A DNA stretch of 64,000 nucleotides, from NCBI GenBank assembly GCA_964421875.1, contig CAYQZD010000003.1, positions 11,296 to 75,295 on the forward strand, written 5' to 3'. Positions within the stretch are counted from its first letter, which is position 1, and the number at the start of each line of letters is the position of its first letter. The translations under genes and the position numbers were made by a program. The notes beneath the pieces are model-generated. The model saw only the letters and a program-made list of their open reading frames with translations, had not been told where the DNA came from and ran no database searches. This DNA is from CAYQZD01 sp964421875 (lineage in GTDB: Bacteria; Electryoneota; Tariuqbacteria; Tariuqbacterales; Tariuqbacteraceae). This document shows positions 1-9,329 of the stretch, in pieces.

Positions 1-60
1 TCCGTTCTCCGTTCTCTGTCTTCGGTTCTCGGTTTTCGGTCTTCGGCGCTCGGTGCTCAT
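1..60. repeat. Degenerate heptamer array abutting a stop codon
   Basis: Eight consecutive 7-bp units of the form TCSGTTC/TCGGTNC run from base 1 and reach the stop codon (CTA on this strand, 61-63) of the next gene. The array may begin upstream of the window. The same kind of array abuts several other stop codons here. Confidence 0.8.
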
Positions 61-2046
61 CTACTGAAATATCGGTTCCCCCACCATATCGTCCGGGATG
101 TCAATCCCGAACTCAGTAAGTATGGTGGCGGTCAAATCGTAGAGCGCGGGGGCTTCTTTGTCGATATGGCGGTTGGACAGCAGCACACCGGGCACCCATT
201 GATTGTCCACACAGTGGTCGCCGCTCCAGCGGTCCTGGTTATCGGAATAGATATGACGCGGAAATTTACCCAGCACCGTATCCCAGGAAGCCCGGTAGCC
301 GGTGTTATAGCCCACTATGAGGTCGGGAGCGTTGGGAACGTCGGCGCCGCGGTAAGCTTCCTCCCTCTTCCAGACCCGGGAGATGGGATGCTGTCCGGTG
401 CGGGGGTCGATAGCGGCGGTGAGTTTTTCTACCAGCTCTTCCTTGAGTTCCTCGGCTTCCGCCCGGGAGACATTACCGCCGCTTTCGCGGCCCCTTATAT
501 TGAGATAAAGGCTGTTGATGCCCAATCCATAAGCTTTGGTCTTGCGCCAGTTCACCCCGGGGAAAAATTCCCTACCGCGCCCTGAAGTGTCCTTCAGCGA
601 AATATAACCATTATCCAGCAGCCAGGTGTTGAGGTCGAAGCAGTACCTGAAGGGCGCGAAACCGTGGTCGGACATTATCAGCAGTAAATCTTCGGGATTC
701 ATTTCGCTCAGCACACGCCCTAAAACCTCATCCATCGTCCGATAAAACTCCATCAAACGCCAGCCGTATTTGTGCTCCAGCTCGCTTTGATAAAGCGGGT
801 GTTCCCGGTCGAAGGTGGACCATAGGCTGTGGCTGTTCTGGTCCAAGGTGGAAAAGTAGAAGAGATAGAAACCGTCTTTAAAATTGCGCCAGGTGTAATC
901 GAATTCCCGCAAACGGTCTTCCAGCACCAACTCCGCCTGTTGAATGAACTCGTCATAAGTGAGATACCCGGCGGAGAGGGCTTTGGTGTCCTCCGGGATA
1001 CCAAGGGTGTAAAAGTAACCCAGGTTTTGATAAAGCTCCTTCGTGTATTCCGGCGGAGTGGACAGCGGCAAAGCGGGATCTGCGGGATTCAGGTTCACCG
1101 GACTGCAGTAAAGTTCCAGGTGCGGTTTTGTCCTCCGCAGGTAAAAGCGCACAATACCGGAAGCGGAGGCGATGGATTTCAACAATTCGAATTTCACTTC
1201 CACCCAATCGCTCCATTCGCCCGGCTTAAGGATGAAATCGCTCTCCCCCGTTTTGATGCGGGCGATATCTTCATAGGGATCGATGTAAATCGACACCGGC
1301 GCAACCGCGGTCGGTTCCTCTTTAAGCAGCGAGTTGGGGGGACCTTCGATCGCAGTTTCCACCATCCCCTCCTCGATTTTCACCATCGCAACCTCGCCGC
1401 CGGCGATATCATCCTGATAAAGCGAGGAATCGTCGGTGAAAAAGGTGAAAATACCATAGGAGCCGAGGATATCGGGGGTGCCCATCCCGGAAAAGGTCTT
1501 AGCTTCAGTCTCAGCCGGGGGAAAATTCGCCGGGATTTTAAACAACACCGAGGGTATCCCCTGCTCCTCCAATATCTGCCAGAAAGCTTTGCCTTTGCGG
1601 TAAAGCACCGCTTCACCGCCCTTCAGGGGGATGCGGTATTTGCCCAGTTTCAGGATATTCGAGGGGGGCGTCATTCCGCTGGTGGATAAATAAGGGATGC
1701 GGGATTGAGGTTCGCGGTGGATAAAGTCATAGATTCCGTGCCCGCCGGGATTCATTCCGGTGATGAAATTAGACCAAGCCACCGGGCTTTGCGGAGGAAC
1801 GCTGGTGGTCAATTCCTTGAAAGAGCCTTCAGCCGCCAGCCGGCTGAAGTTGGGCATCACGCCGCGCTCCATAAAATTGGTCAAGAGTTTGGGGTCCATC
1901 CCGTCGATGCCCAGCACAATCACCCGCTTCCCCACTGGTTTGAAATCCCCTCCGCCGCAGGAAATCAGGAAGAGCGTTAAAAGAAATAGCGGGGTGATTA
2001 ACCACCCCTCGAGAAATAGTCGGTGTTTATTTCGAAATCTTATCAT
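61..2046 (-). CDS. Alkaline-phosphatase-superfamily lipoprotein (type I phosphodiesterase/nucleotide pyrophosphatase-like)
   Basis: A 661-residue protein predicted to be lipid-anchored: a hydrophobic N-terminus ends in a lipobox (LISC, Cys30) followed by glycines. The first metal-binding motif is VLGIDGMDP (about 43-52). The probable nucleophile is the serine in PPQSPVAWS (about 84-92). Later metal ligands are MSDHGFAPF and SGDH near the C-terminus. This is the core of the phosphodiesterase/nucleotide pyrophosphatase branch of the alkaline phosphatase superfamily, whose members hydrolyse phosphate or phosphodiester bonds; the substrate cannot be told. The ATG at 2046 lies inside the 3' end of the upstream paralogue (20-nt overlap), so translation is probably coupled. 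The two proteins share the same motif order, indicating tandem duplication. Confidence 0.85.
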   Translation of the reverse strand: MIRFRNKHRLFLEGWLITPLFLLTLFLISCGGGDFKPVGKRVIVLGIDGMDPKLLTNFMERGVMPNFSRLAAEGSFKELTTSVPPQSPVAWSNFITGMNPGGHGIYDFIHREPQSRIPYLSTSGMTPPSNILKLGKYRIPLKGGEAVLYRKGKAFWQILEEQGIPSVLFKIPANFPPAETEAKTFSGMGTPDILGSYGIFTFFTDDSSLYQDDIAGGEVAMVKIEEGMVETAIEGPPNSLLKEEPTAVAPVSIYIDPYEDIARIKTGESDFILKPGEWSDWVEVKFELLKSIASASGIVRFYLRRTKPHLELYCSPVNLNPADPALPLSTPPEYTKELYQNLGYFYTLGIPEDTKALSAGYLTYDEFIQQAELVLEDRLREFDYTWRNFKDGFYLFYFSTLDQNSHSLWSTFDREHPLYQSELEHKYGWRLMEFYRTMDEVLGRVLSEMNPEDLLLIMSDHGFAPFRYCFDLNTWLLDNGYISLKDTSGRGREFFPGVNWRKTKAYGLGINSLYLNIRGRESGGNVSRAEAEELKEELVEKLTAAIDPRTGQHPISRVWKREEAYRGADVPNAPDLIVGYNTGYRASWDTVLGKFPRHIYSDNQDRWSGDHCVDNQWVPGVLLSNRHIDKEAPALYDLTATILTEFGIDIPDDMVGEPIFQ

Positions 2047-4189
2047 CTTGTTCGTCCGTTATAGTCGTATCCATTGATTCATTTCCCCCCTGCAAAGTCT
2101 GCGCTCGCATCAAAGGACGGCCCTCCATATAGGAGGGCGTTTCGACGCCCAATATATCGAGGACAGCGGGGCCTATATCCATCAGGTGCGGATTGTCGAG
2201 GTCGATTTTCTTATTCGAAAAAAATATCCCCGGCGCTTGCGTGGGTTCCACCGCATGGTCGCCGCTCCAGCGCTTGATATTGTCGCTGAAAACCGGGCCT
2301 GTGGGGTCGCCGGTGACCGAGTTCCAGGAGATACGGTAACCGGGATTGAAGCCGAACATCAGGTCGGGCCCGTTGACAGCGTAGGGTCCTGAACCGGTTT
2401 CGGCGATGTCATAGACGCGGTTAATGGCGGTTTCACCGCTATCCGGATCCTTCAAGCCTGATAATTTCTCTATTAACTCGCGTTTGAGGGATTCGTATTC
2501 TTCCCCCGGCTCCACTATCCCTTTCCCTTCGCGCCCCTTGAGGTTGATGAAAAAGCCGCCCAGCCCTACGCCATAAGCCTTAGTCCGGCTCCAATCGACA
2601 TCCAGGAAAAAGTCGCCTCCTTCGGCGCCGTCTTTTAAAAACAGATACCCGTTTTCCCTGAGCCAGGCGTTAACGCTGAAACAGCGCCGGAAGGACTTGA
2701 AACCGTGGTCGGAGATGACCATTAAAACCTCGTCTTCACCCATTTTCTCCCGGGTTCTCCCCAATAAATCGTCCACCTTCCGGTACATCTCTTCGACAGG
2801 ATCGAAATCGACGCCGGGCGGTTGAACCGCATTAGCGGGGTGGTCCGGCTCCAAACAGCGCCAGAACATATGCTGGATGCGGTCGGAAGTGTCGAACACG
2901 CAGACTACCAGTCCCGTCCTGTTCATCTTCAAAGCGTGGAAAAACATCTTTTCCCGCTCAAGGTGGTTCATCCAGGTCTGACGAAGGAAAGATTCGTCGT
3001 CGATGACACCTTCGTTCAGCGCCCAGGTGTCTTCAGCCAGCCCTAAAGTGGCGAAGGAACCCTGCAGTTTAGCCAGATATGCCGAGTAATAGACGGGATG
3101 TGAAACCGGCAGGGAAGGCTTTTCCGGATCGATATTGATGGGGGACATATAGAGTACGAGTTCCGGTTCCAGCCGGGTTAGAAAGAAGCGGGTGACGCCG
3201 GAGGCTTTCATTCCGGGTCCGGGGCTGAAGACAACTTTAATCCAGTCGGTGTATTCACCTTGATTCAGCTTCAGGATTTTCCCGTTCAGTTTCAGCCTGA
3301 CCGAATCGTTGCCCTTGTATATGGCAAGCGGTATCTTCATCTCTTGCGGCGGATCGGTGAGGGAATTTAGGGGCCCTGGGATATAGGTCTCGATAGAATC
3401 GTTGTTCCACTTCACGGCTATACGCTGGCCGCCGGTGTGCTCCATAACCGCGTCTGCGGTGGAATAGCAGGTGAAGGTCCCCTGCGTTCCTTTGAGGTCG
3501 GGGACGCACATCCCGGAGATTGAGAGACCGTAAAACTTTTCCGGGGGGAAGGTGATGGGAACTCGGAGGACAGTGGAAAAAACTCCTTTTTCGCCCAGGA
3601 CTTTCCAGAAGGGCTTACTCTTTCGCAGCAGCCTCACCACCGGCTTGCCTTTGGGAAGACGCAGTTTTCCGATTTTCCAATACCCCGAAGCTCCCCCAAT
3701 GATGGAAGACGAGAGGATGGGCGCGTAGGTCTTCAAGTCGCGGTTCAGGAAGTCGAAAATGTTATGTTTCGAGGGATTGACGCCGGTCTGGAACGAGGAC
3801 CAGGCTACGGGTGAAACCGAGGGGAAGGTAGTCCCCAAGCGGTGAAAACACCCCTCATCCGCCAGGCGTTGGAATTGGGGCATCTTGCCCTGAGAAATGA
3901 ATTTTTCCGTCAGGTCAGGATCTAAGCCGTCCAATCCCAGTATCACAACCCTGCGGGCGCGGGGATTTTTAGGCCCCCCCCCTACTCTGATTCTGTGATA
4001 AATGAACCACACAGGCCAAACCAGCAGAAACAGTGGGGCGATAAGAATGACTAAAAAGATGATGAGGAAGGAGTAAAGGAAAGCGAAGCCCGCACCGGGC
4101 CCAATATAGGCATAGGCGGCGTTAGACACGCCTAAGATAAACAATAGGGAGGCAAGAACCACCGCCCATCTACGATTGATACTACTCAA
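2027..4189 (-). CDS. Alkaline-phosphatase-superfamily membrane protein
   Basis: A 720-residue paralogue of the downstream lipoprotein. The N-terminus has a signal-like segment (about 8-28), an AYIGPGAGF motif and a second strongly hydrophobic stretch (about 38-65), so the catalytic domain is membrane-tethered. Catalytic motifs are VILGLDGLDP, the serine in FPSVSPVAWS, VISDHGFKSF and SGDHAVEP. The start is TTG at 4189, since no ATG lies between it and the first hydrophobic segment. An AT-rich 80-bp leader separates it from the FapA-like gene. The role is unknown; phosphatase or phosphodiesterase activity on an extracytoplasmic substrate is inferred from the fold. Confidence 0.83.
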   Translation of the reverse strand: MSSINRRWAVVLASLLFILGVSNAAYAYIGPGAGFAFLYSFLIIFLVILIAPLFLLVWPVWFIYHRIRVGGGPKNPRARRVVILGLDGLDPDLTEKFISQGKMPQFQRLADEGCFHRLGTTFPSVSPVAWSSFQTGVNPSKHNIFDFLNRDLKTYAPILSSSIIGGASGYWKIGKLRLPKGKPVVRLLRKSKPFWKVLGEKGVFSTVLRVPITFPPEKFYGLSISGMCVPDLKGTQGTFTCYSTADAVMEHTGGQRIAVKWNNDSIETYIPGPLNSLTDPPQEMKIPLAIYKGNDSVRLKLNGKILKLNQGEYTDWIKVVFSPGPGMKASGVTRFFLTRLEPELVLYMSPINIDPEKPSLPVSHPVYYSAYLAKLQGSFATLGLAEDTWALNEGVIDDESFLRQTWMNHLEREKMFFHALKMNRTGLVVCVFDTSDRIQHMFWRCLEPDHPANAVQPPGVDFDPVEEMYRKVDDLLGRTREKMGEDEVLMVISDHGFKSFRRCFSVNAWLRENGYLFLKDGAEGGDFFLDVDWSRTKAYGVGLGGFFINLKGREGKGIVEPGEEYESLKRELIEKLSGLKDPDSGETAINRVYDIAETGSGPYAVNGPDLMFGFNPGYRISWNSVTGDPTGPVFSDNIKRWSGDHAVEPTQAPGIFFSNKKIDLDNPHLMDIGPAVLDILGVETPSYMEGRPLMRAQTLQGGNESMDTTITDEQDDKISK

Positions 4190-4269
4190 GTCTTTCAGCG
4201 CTGTTAAAAATGATAATCGATACTATTACTATATAATAGGTAAACCAATATAATTATACCTGAACTCTT

Positions 4270-6069
4270 TTATTTCTGTTCCCCGTTATCCTCATCCATC
4301 GGAAACAAAAGCTCATCATCCTCGTAAACCTCAACTTTCCCCTGGCTTGGGGCGAGTTGGCGGGTTTTTCCTTCCATCACAACTTTAGTCTTGGCCGTGA
4401 CCCGCTCTTTGACTACTATCATCTTTTTCTCTTTCCCTGCAGAGCGCATTTTGCGGCGGAGTCTGATGCTCTCCACCTCTTTGTCTTTGACAATCCTCCT
4501 TAGAGGTTCAATAGAAGTGAGAAGCCTTTTATAACTTTCAACTTTCGACTGAGGCAGGGACTTCAATCCTTGAGTCTTCTTCAGCATAGTGGTGAATTTC
4601 AGCAGCATCTGCTGCACGTTCTGCGGAAAGACTTCATTGACAATGTCCTCACCGAAAAGCTGAACCATTTTCGACAGGTTTTTCCTGGCTTCAACGATGA
4701 AATCGGAGTTTTCTTTGATTTTCTTCTCTAAGAAATCCTGCATCCCCACACAGATAGTGGCGGTAATACCATCTTCATCGGCTCCCAGTTCATCGACGGA
4801 AACCTGTTCACCGGCGTTGATTTCGCCGCCCATTATCTTGTCCGCAATGATTCTTTTTCCTGAGACCTTGGCGCCGGTTATCTGCTTGGCGATAACACTT
4901 TCACTGGCAGACACATCACCGCCTTCGATTTCGCTTTTGGCGATAATGTTGCGGTTGGAAGCGAGGGTCACGTTTTTAACAATACCGCTTACCACTATGT
5001 CGTCTGTAGCCAGAATAGTGGAGTTCTCGCCTACATCGCCTTCGATGTGTATTTCACCGGAGGAGACGATTCTGGAACCCATCTTAAGCTTGCCCTTAAT
5101 TTCCACCGATTCTCTGGTGGTGATGTCGATGGTTTCATCGGTAGCTTCGATTACCAGCATAGGATCGATGCGGACGGCTATTTTCGAGGGGATGATTTTT
5201 TCGCCGGCGGGAGTCATAAACGAGCGTTCTTCACGCCTGATTACCACCAACCCTTCGAGGTCAGCGTAGAGGGTGTTGCCGTCGCCGCTGGCGTGGACGT
5301 TTTTACCGGCTTCTATGATGATTTTCAGACCTTTACCCGGAGGAATTTTTCGTCCCTTAACTGTTATACCTTCACTTTTTCCGTCCGATGGCGGAGTCAT
5401 AGTGCATAAGATATCGCCCCGGCCGGCTTTTCGAGAACTGATATATTCCTCAATATTATCCATGGATGGCTGGGCAGCGAAATAAAACTCCACTTCCGCG
5501 TCTCTGCCTGCATCGGGGAAGTTACCCTGGGCGAGTCTGACGCCGTACAAGGGCGCCCGTTTCTTATAGATCTCCTTAATCGCTTCGGTTACGGCTTCCC
5601 GGTCGATAAAATCCTCGACCACGCCTTCGTGTTTCAAGTAATTGATCAGACGGTCCTCGGTGATTTCATTCTCGAATTCGTCAAGCATATACAGTTCCGC
5701 GTAACAAACCATTTCATTGTAAGGTATTCCCCTCGGCGAAAGGGCGGACTTGAAACTGAACTTAGGACGTCCCTTGTCGAGCGTGACTCTTTCCAGCTTG
5801 ACTCTGGTCAACACCCCGCCCGCGGTGATTTCCTTATCCACCAATTCTTTATAGCGGATACTATAGGAAGGGAGGTCGTATCTACTGACAATCGCTTCCT
5901 TGACCTGCTGTAACCTCTGGGAGAGAATCTCCTCCGAAACATCCTCGACTCTCCAGAAAAGCTCTACCAGCCAAGTATGATAGGAATGGGAGACAACCCT
6001 AACATCCTTCAGACCAAGCTGTTTCGGCTTTTTACCGCTCTCTATGTCTCTATTTCTTTTCAGAGGCAT
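4270..6069 (-). CDS. FapA/DUF342 family protein (copy 1)
   Basis: A 599-residue protein of the FapA (DUF342) family. It has an N-terminal region of about 200 residues, the conserved block around EYISSRKAGRGDILC and a polymer-like beta stretch with repeated V/I-x-G-x-V steps (about 300-430), typical of the right-handed beta-helix in this family. A charged helical C-terminus follows. FapA proteins are often annotated as flagellar assembly protein A, but no flagellar gene is present, so that role is not supported here. The ATG at 6069 is preferred over the upstream TTG at 6078 because AGAAGG sits nine bases before it. A paralogue lies at 59574-61340 on the other strand. Confidence 0.8.
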   Translation of the reverse strand: MPLKRNRDIESGKKPKQLGLKDVRVVSHSYHTWLVELFWRVEDVSEEILSQRLQQVKEAIVSRYDLPSYSIRYKELVDKEITAGGVLTRVKLERVTLDKGRPKFSFKSALSPRGIPYNEMVCYAELYMLDEFENEITEDRLINYLKHEGVVEDFIDREAVTEAIKEIYKKRAPLYGVRLAQGNFPDAGRDAEVEFYFAAQPSMDNIEEYISSRKAGRGDILCTMTPPSDGKSEGITVKGRKIPPGKGLKIIIEAGKNVHASGDGNTLYADLEGLVVIRREERSFMTPAGEKIIPSKIAVRIDPMLVIEATDETIDITTRESVEIKGKLKMGSRIVSSGEIHIEGDVGENSTILATDDIVVSGIVKNVTLASNRNIIAKSEIEGGDVSASESVIAKQITGAKVSGKRIIADKIMGGEINAGEQVSVDELGADEDGITATICVGMQDFLEKKIKENSDFIVEARKNLSKMVQLFGEDIVNEVFPQNVQQMLLKFTTMLKKTQGLKSLPQSKVESYKRLLTSIEPLRRIVKDKEVESIRLRRKMRSAGKEKKMIVVKERVTAKTKVVMEGKTRQLAPSQGKVEVYEDDELLFPMDEDNGEQK

Positions 6070-6191
6070 GGTCAACAACCTTCTAAGTGACAGAATAATA
6101 TTGCGGCAAAAACATCAATCGCAAGGCTAACTCGGATCTATCTGTAAAGTATTCAACAGAATACCTGTACTGAGTGAAAGCACAATGGGAA

Positions 6192-7394
6192 TCACTCCCG
6201 ATTCTCTTCATCATTGCCTCTTTTAGTCACCATATCCGACATAAATTCGTATTGCTCCGTAAGCAGTCTGGCTAAGAAATCGTACTGTTTCTTCACAAAT
6301 ATCATCACAAATCCCATAAAGGCGAAGATGATGACGGTTTCGCCCAAAATTAATCCGGCGTCGAGCAGGGTTGTATGCTTGAGGATGAAACCGTTAATCC
6401 CCAGGCATATCGCCACCAGGTGAATAACCTGAACTGTCTGACGCTTACCGAACCCCATATCCGCCAGACGGTGGTGAAAATGGTCCTTCCCCGTGAAATG
6501 AAGCCATTGACTGACACTTCTTACCTTACCCATACGGATACGCATAATCGTGGTCATTGTCATATCGAAAATCGGTATCGATAAAATAATGATAGGAACA
6601 ATCACAGCCACGTAATTGTCCACCGCCCAGTCGCCGGTGAGAGCGATGCCGGCCAGGATAAAGCCTAAAAAGGTCGAACCGGTATCCCCCAGAAAAATCA
6701 GAGCCGATTTACCCTTCCGAAAATTATAGGGCAGAAAACCGAGGCAGGCTCCGCAAAGCACCGCAGAAAGGAACATAAAGAAGGGCTGGCCGGTCCTGAA
6801 GGCTATTATGGCAAAGAAAAACGAATTAATAGAGGAAAGCCCCACACAAAGCCCGTCCATCCCGTCGAGGAAATTCATAGCGTTAGCAAGGCCGATGAAC
6901 CAAATATAAGTGAGGAAAATTTCAAGCCCGTTCCCCCACCAGGTATCGGGGAGGAAACTCATCCTGGCTCCCGCCCATATAGCGACGGAGGCGGCGGCGA
7001 GCTGCACCAGAATCCTGACTTTTGCCGAGACGTTGTATTTATCGTCGAGCAGACCGATTCTCACCAGCATCGCGCCGCCGATAGAAACTCCTTTCTGCGC
7101 CAGTGAAAAGTCGAAATTGTAAATTGTAACCACTGCGAATGAGACGAAAATTGCCAGCCCTCCCCACAACGGCGTAGGACGGGAATGCACCTTACGCGCC
7201 GAAGGTGAGTCCAGAACCTTGAGCAGTTTTGCCACCTTGATAACGATAGGAGTAAGGAAGTAGGACAGCGAGGCGGAAAAGACCAAGAGGTAAAAGGGCC
7301 TCAACGCCCAGTTGGTGACAAAATAGCTTCTCAAGGGAGGCAGAAACATTACCAGTGAAACAATCCCGGCGATAATTACAAGCGGCTTTTTCAA
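6192..7394 (-). CDS. MraY/WecA-type undecaprenyl-phosphate sugar-1-phosphate transferase
   Basis: A 400-residue polytopic membrane protein with about ten hydrophobic segments. Family motifs are visible: GLLDDKYNVS (the DD pair that binds Mg-UDP-sugar), NFLDGMDGL, FLGDTGSTF and the histidine-rich HFHHRL. WecA/TagO-like members transfer GlcNAc-1-P or a related sugar phosphate from UDP onto undecaprenyl phosphate at the cytoplasmic membrane, starting O-antigen, teichoic acid or enterobacterial common antigen type chains. A histidine loop rather than the MraY substrate region, and its position at the head of a glycan cluster, favour WecA-like over MraY. The start is TTG at 7394. Confidence 0.88.
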   Translation of the reverse strand: MKKPLVIIAGIVSLVMFLPPLRSYFVTNWALRPFYLLVFSASLSYFLTPIVIKVAKLLKVLDSPSARKVHSRPTPLWGGLAIFVSFAVVTIYNFDFSLAQKGVSIGGAMLVRIGLLDDKYNVSAKVRILVQLAAASVAIWAGARMSFLPDTWWGNGLEIFLTYIWFIGLANAMNFLDGMDGLCVGLSSINSFFFAIIAFRTGQPFFMFLSAVLCGACLGFLPYNFRKGKSALIFLGDTGSTFLGFILAGIALTGDWAVDNYVAVIVPIIILSIPIFDMTMTTIMRIRMGKVRSVSQWLHFTGKDHFHHRLADMGFGKRQTVQVIHLVAICLGINGFILKHTTLLDAGLILGETVIIFAFMGFVMIFVKKQYDFLARLLTEQYEFMSDMVTKRGNDEENRE

Positions 7395-7426
7395 GGTCGT
7401 TCTCGTTGATTGCTCTTTATTTCTGT

Positions 7427-8464
7427 TTACAGACTACTTCCAATCTTTTTTAAAGCCCTGCACACATTCTCCACCTCTTCATCGTTCAAATCGGGATAGC
7501 AGGGAATCGAGACCGCGGTCCTATGAATTTCTTCCGTCCCTAAAAATCCTTCCAAACCGAGGTAACGGTGAATCGGATTGAACACCGGACACGCGGCGGT
7601 CACTCCCTCGTCTCGGAAACAGTTAATCACCTCCGGAATTTCATCGCAAAATATCAGATATCTAAAATATATATCACCTTCCGGTCGGTGAACTCTGCGA
7701 AATCCGGTCTCATCGACCGCTCTGTTATACCGTTCCGCAATGAACTGCCGCCGCTTGATGAAATCCGGCAGTTTTCCCAACTGAACTCTCGCTATCGCCG
7801 CCTGAATTTCGGTCATCTTATAGTTGAAGCGGGGATAGTATTGAGCTTTATGGTCGTAATCTCTCAAGTCGCGCATCCACGCCAGCAGCTCCCCACTATC
7901 AGACGCCACCGCACCGCCCTCGCCGGCGCAGAGAACCTTGGTGGCATAGAATGAAAACACCGAAATTTCCCCGATGGTTCCCGTCAATTTTGAACCAATA
8001 CGCGCGCCAATAGACTGCGCGCAGTCCTCCACCACTCGAATTTCCAACTCCTTGATTTTATCCGCGGGAGCCGGCGTTCCAAACATATGGGGGAGGATAA
8101 CGGTATCTGCAGCGCTGCTGATTCTCCGCTTCAAATCGGTAACATCGATGTTGCCGGAGACCGGGTCAACATCGCAGACAGAGGGTTCTGCGCCGCAATA
8201 GTTGACCGCATTCAGCAATGCGTTGCATACATAAGAGGGAATATGCACCCGCGAATCCCCCTTAACACCCAAAGCCAACAGCGCCAGATGCAGACCCGCG
8301 GTGCCGCTGGAAACCGCCGCCGCTCCCTTAACTCCTAAGAACCGGGCGAGTTCACGTTCCAACGCTTCAACTTCGGAGCCCTGGGACACAAATCCAGACA
8401 TAATCACTTTCTGCGCAGCGGCCGCCTCTTCTGGACCAATCGAAGGTCTGGAGTGGGGAATCAT
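7427..8464 (-). CDS. DegT/DnrJ/EryC1/StrS-family aminotransferase (sugar aminotransferase), copy 1
   Basis: A 345-residue PLP enzyme of the DegT/StrS family, which usually transaminates keto-sugar nucleotides. It has the HMFGTPAP region, VEDCAQSIGA (PLP aspartate), the lysine in FYATKVLCAGEGG that would form the Schiff base, and NYKMTEIQAAIARVQL. The ATG overlaps the stop codon of the upstream PIG-L deacetylase as ATGA, so the two are translationally coupled. A deacetylase next to an aminotransferase fits amino-sugar processing in a surface glycan pathway; the exact sugar cannot be read from sequence. Confidence 0.88.
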   Translation of the reverse strand: MIPHSRPSIGPEEAAAAQKVIMSGFVSQGSEVEALERELARFLGVKGAAAVSSGTAGLHLALLALGVKGDSRVHIPSYVCNALLNAVNYCGAEPSVCDVDPVSGNIDVTDLKRRISSAADTVILPHMFGTPAPADKIKELEIRVVEDCAQSIGARIGSKLTGTIGEISVFSFYATKVLCAGEGGAVASDSGELLAWMRDLRDYDHKAQYYPRFNYKMTEIQAAIARVQLGKLPDFIKRRQFIAERYNRAVDETGFRRVHRPEGDIYFRYLIFCDEIPEVINCFRDEGVTAACPVFNPIHRYLGLEGFLGTEEIHRTAVSIPCYPDLNDEEVENVCRALKKIGSSL

Positions 8465-9081
8465 GGGATATTTAGAAACAGCCTGGTGGATTCAAAACCT
8501 TCGGCATAGCGCACCCTGGCCTGCAGCCCTCGGAACACCGCCGATGAATTCGCCATATCGAGTATTGAAGTTCCGTAGATGTTGGTCTTCAGCATCTGGG
8601 AACCGTGAGCCTTCAAGGTCATCATTTTCCGCTCCAAAACATCCTCGATATTGACGAAGACATTGGGTTGAAACGAAGGAAGGGTGGTTGGGGTTTCATA
8701 AAAGAGCAGGTTGCCAGTGTTGCGGGCGGCGGATTTCACTATAAGGGAAAGGATACGGTGGTCCTGGTGCGTGTCGTCCCCGCAGCAACAGAAAACTACC
8801 TCCGGCTTGACCTTTTTGAAAATATCTTCCACTTTTCCTATGGTTTCAGCGTCCACCCGCAGTTGTGTATCGCGGAATCCCCCCCAGAAAATTTCCTTGA
8901 TTCCCATTATCACGCCGGATTCGGTCTGTTCCCGCCTCCGAGTTTCCGGTTCTCCCCCAACATCCCCTTGTGTCATCAACATCAAATAAACATTGTGCCC
9001 CTTGTTGGCGTATTTGATGAGGGTTCCAGCGACACCGAATTCAAGGTCGTCAGGATGGGGACCCATACAGAGAATGTTCAT
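8461..9081 (-). CDS. PIG-L family N-acetylglucosamine-type deacetylase
   Basis: About 206 residues of the PIG-L/LmbE family, zinc-dependent enzymes that remove N-acetyl groups from GlcNAc-containing substrates. It shows the opening motif CMGPHPDDLEFG with zinc ligands His and Asp-Asp, and the second ligand motif THQDH. The ATG at 9081 gives the usual family N-terminus (MNILCMGPHPDD); a GTG at 9093 in frame is the alternative. The stop overlaps the start of the DegT aminotransferase by ATGA. Its role in glycan amino-sugar maturation is inferred from the neighbours. Confidence 0.88.
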   Translation of the reverse strand: MNILCMGPHPDDLEFGVAGTLIKYANKGHNVYLMLMTQGDVGGEPETRRREQTESGVIMGIKEIFWGGFRDTQLRVDAETIGKVEDIFKKVKPEVVFCCCGDDTHQDHRILSLIVKSAARNTGNLLFYETPTTLPSFQPNVFVNIEDVLERKMMTLKAHGSQMLKTNIYGTSILDMANSSAVFRGLQARVRYAEGFESTRLFLNIP

Positions 9082-9093
9082 TAACAGGCTCAC

Positions 9094-9329
9094 GGATGTA
9101 TTTGTTGTTTAGTAACAGTTTACATATATGAAGTTAGCATCAACACGCTGTTATTCCAGCTTGTCTGGAATCTGACAGCAGGAAAATTCTAAGTTCAGAT
9201 TCCCGACGCGCTTCGCTTGCGGGAATGACAAAATAGCAAAGCGCTTCATAAACCTAAAGTAATAGGTTGTCGATAACGATTATCTCAAAGCTCAACAGAC
9301 ATATGAGATTATGTCCGCCGCAGGCTGAC
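9094..9329. repeat. Intergenic dispersed palindromes
   Basis: Two short imperfect palindromes are visible. One is ATTCCAG...CTGGAAT at 9153-9171. The other is GATTCCCG with a GCGCTTCGC-type loop at 9198-9229. Both resemble palindrome families seen elsewhere in the window. No gene is supported here. Confidence 0.5.

Noticed and set aside
829..1689. 286-residue plus-strand frame
   Set aside because: Shadow of the alkaline-phosphatase-family gene on the opposite strand.
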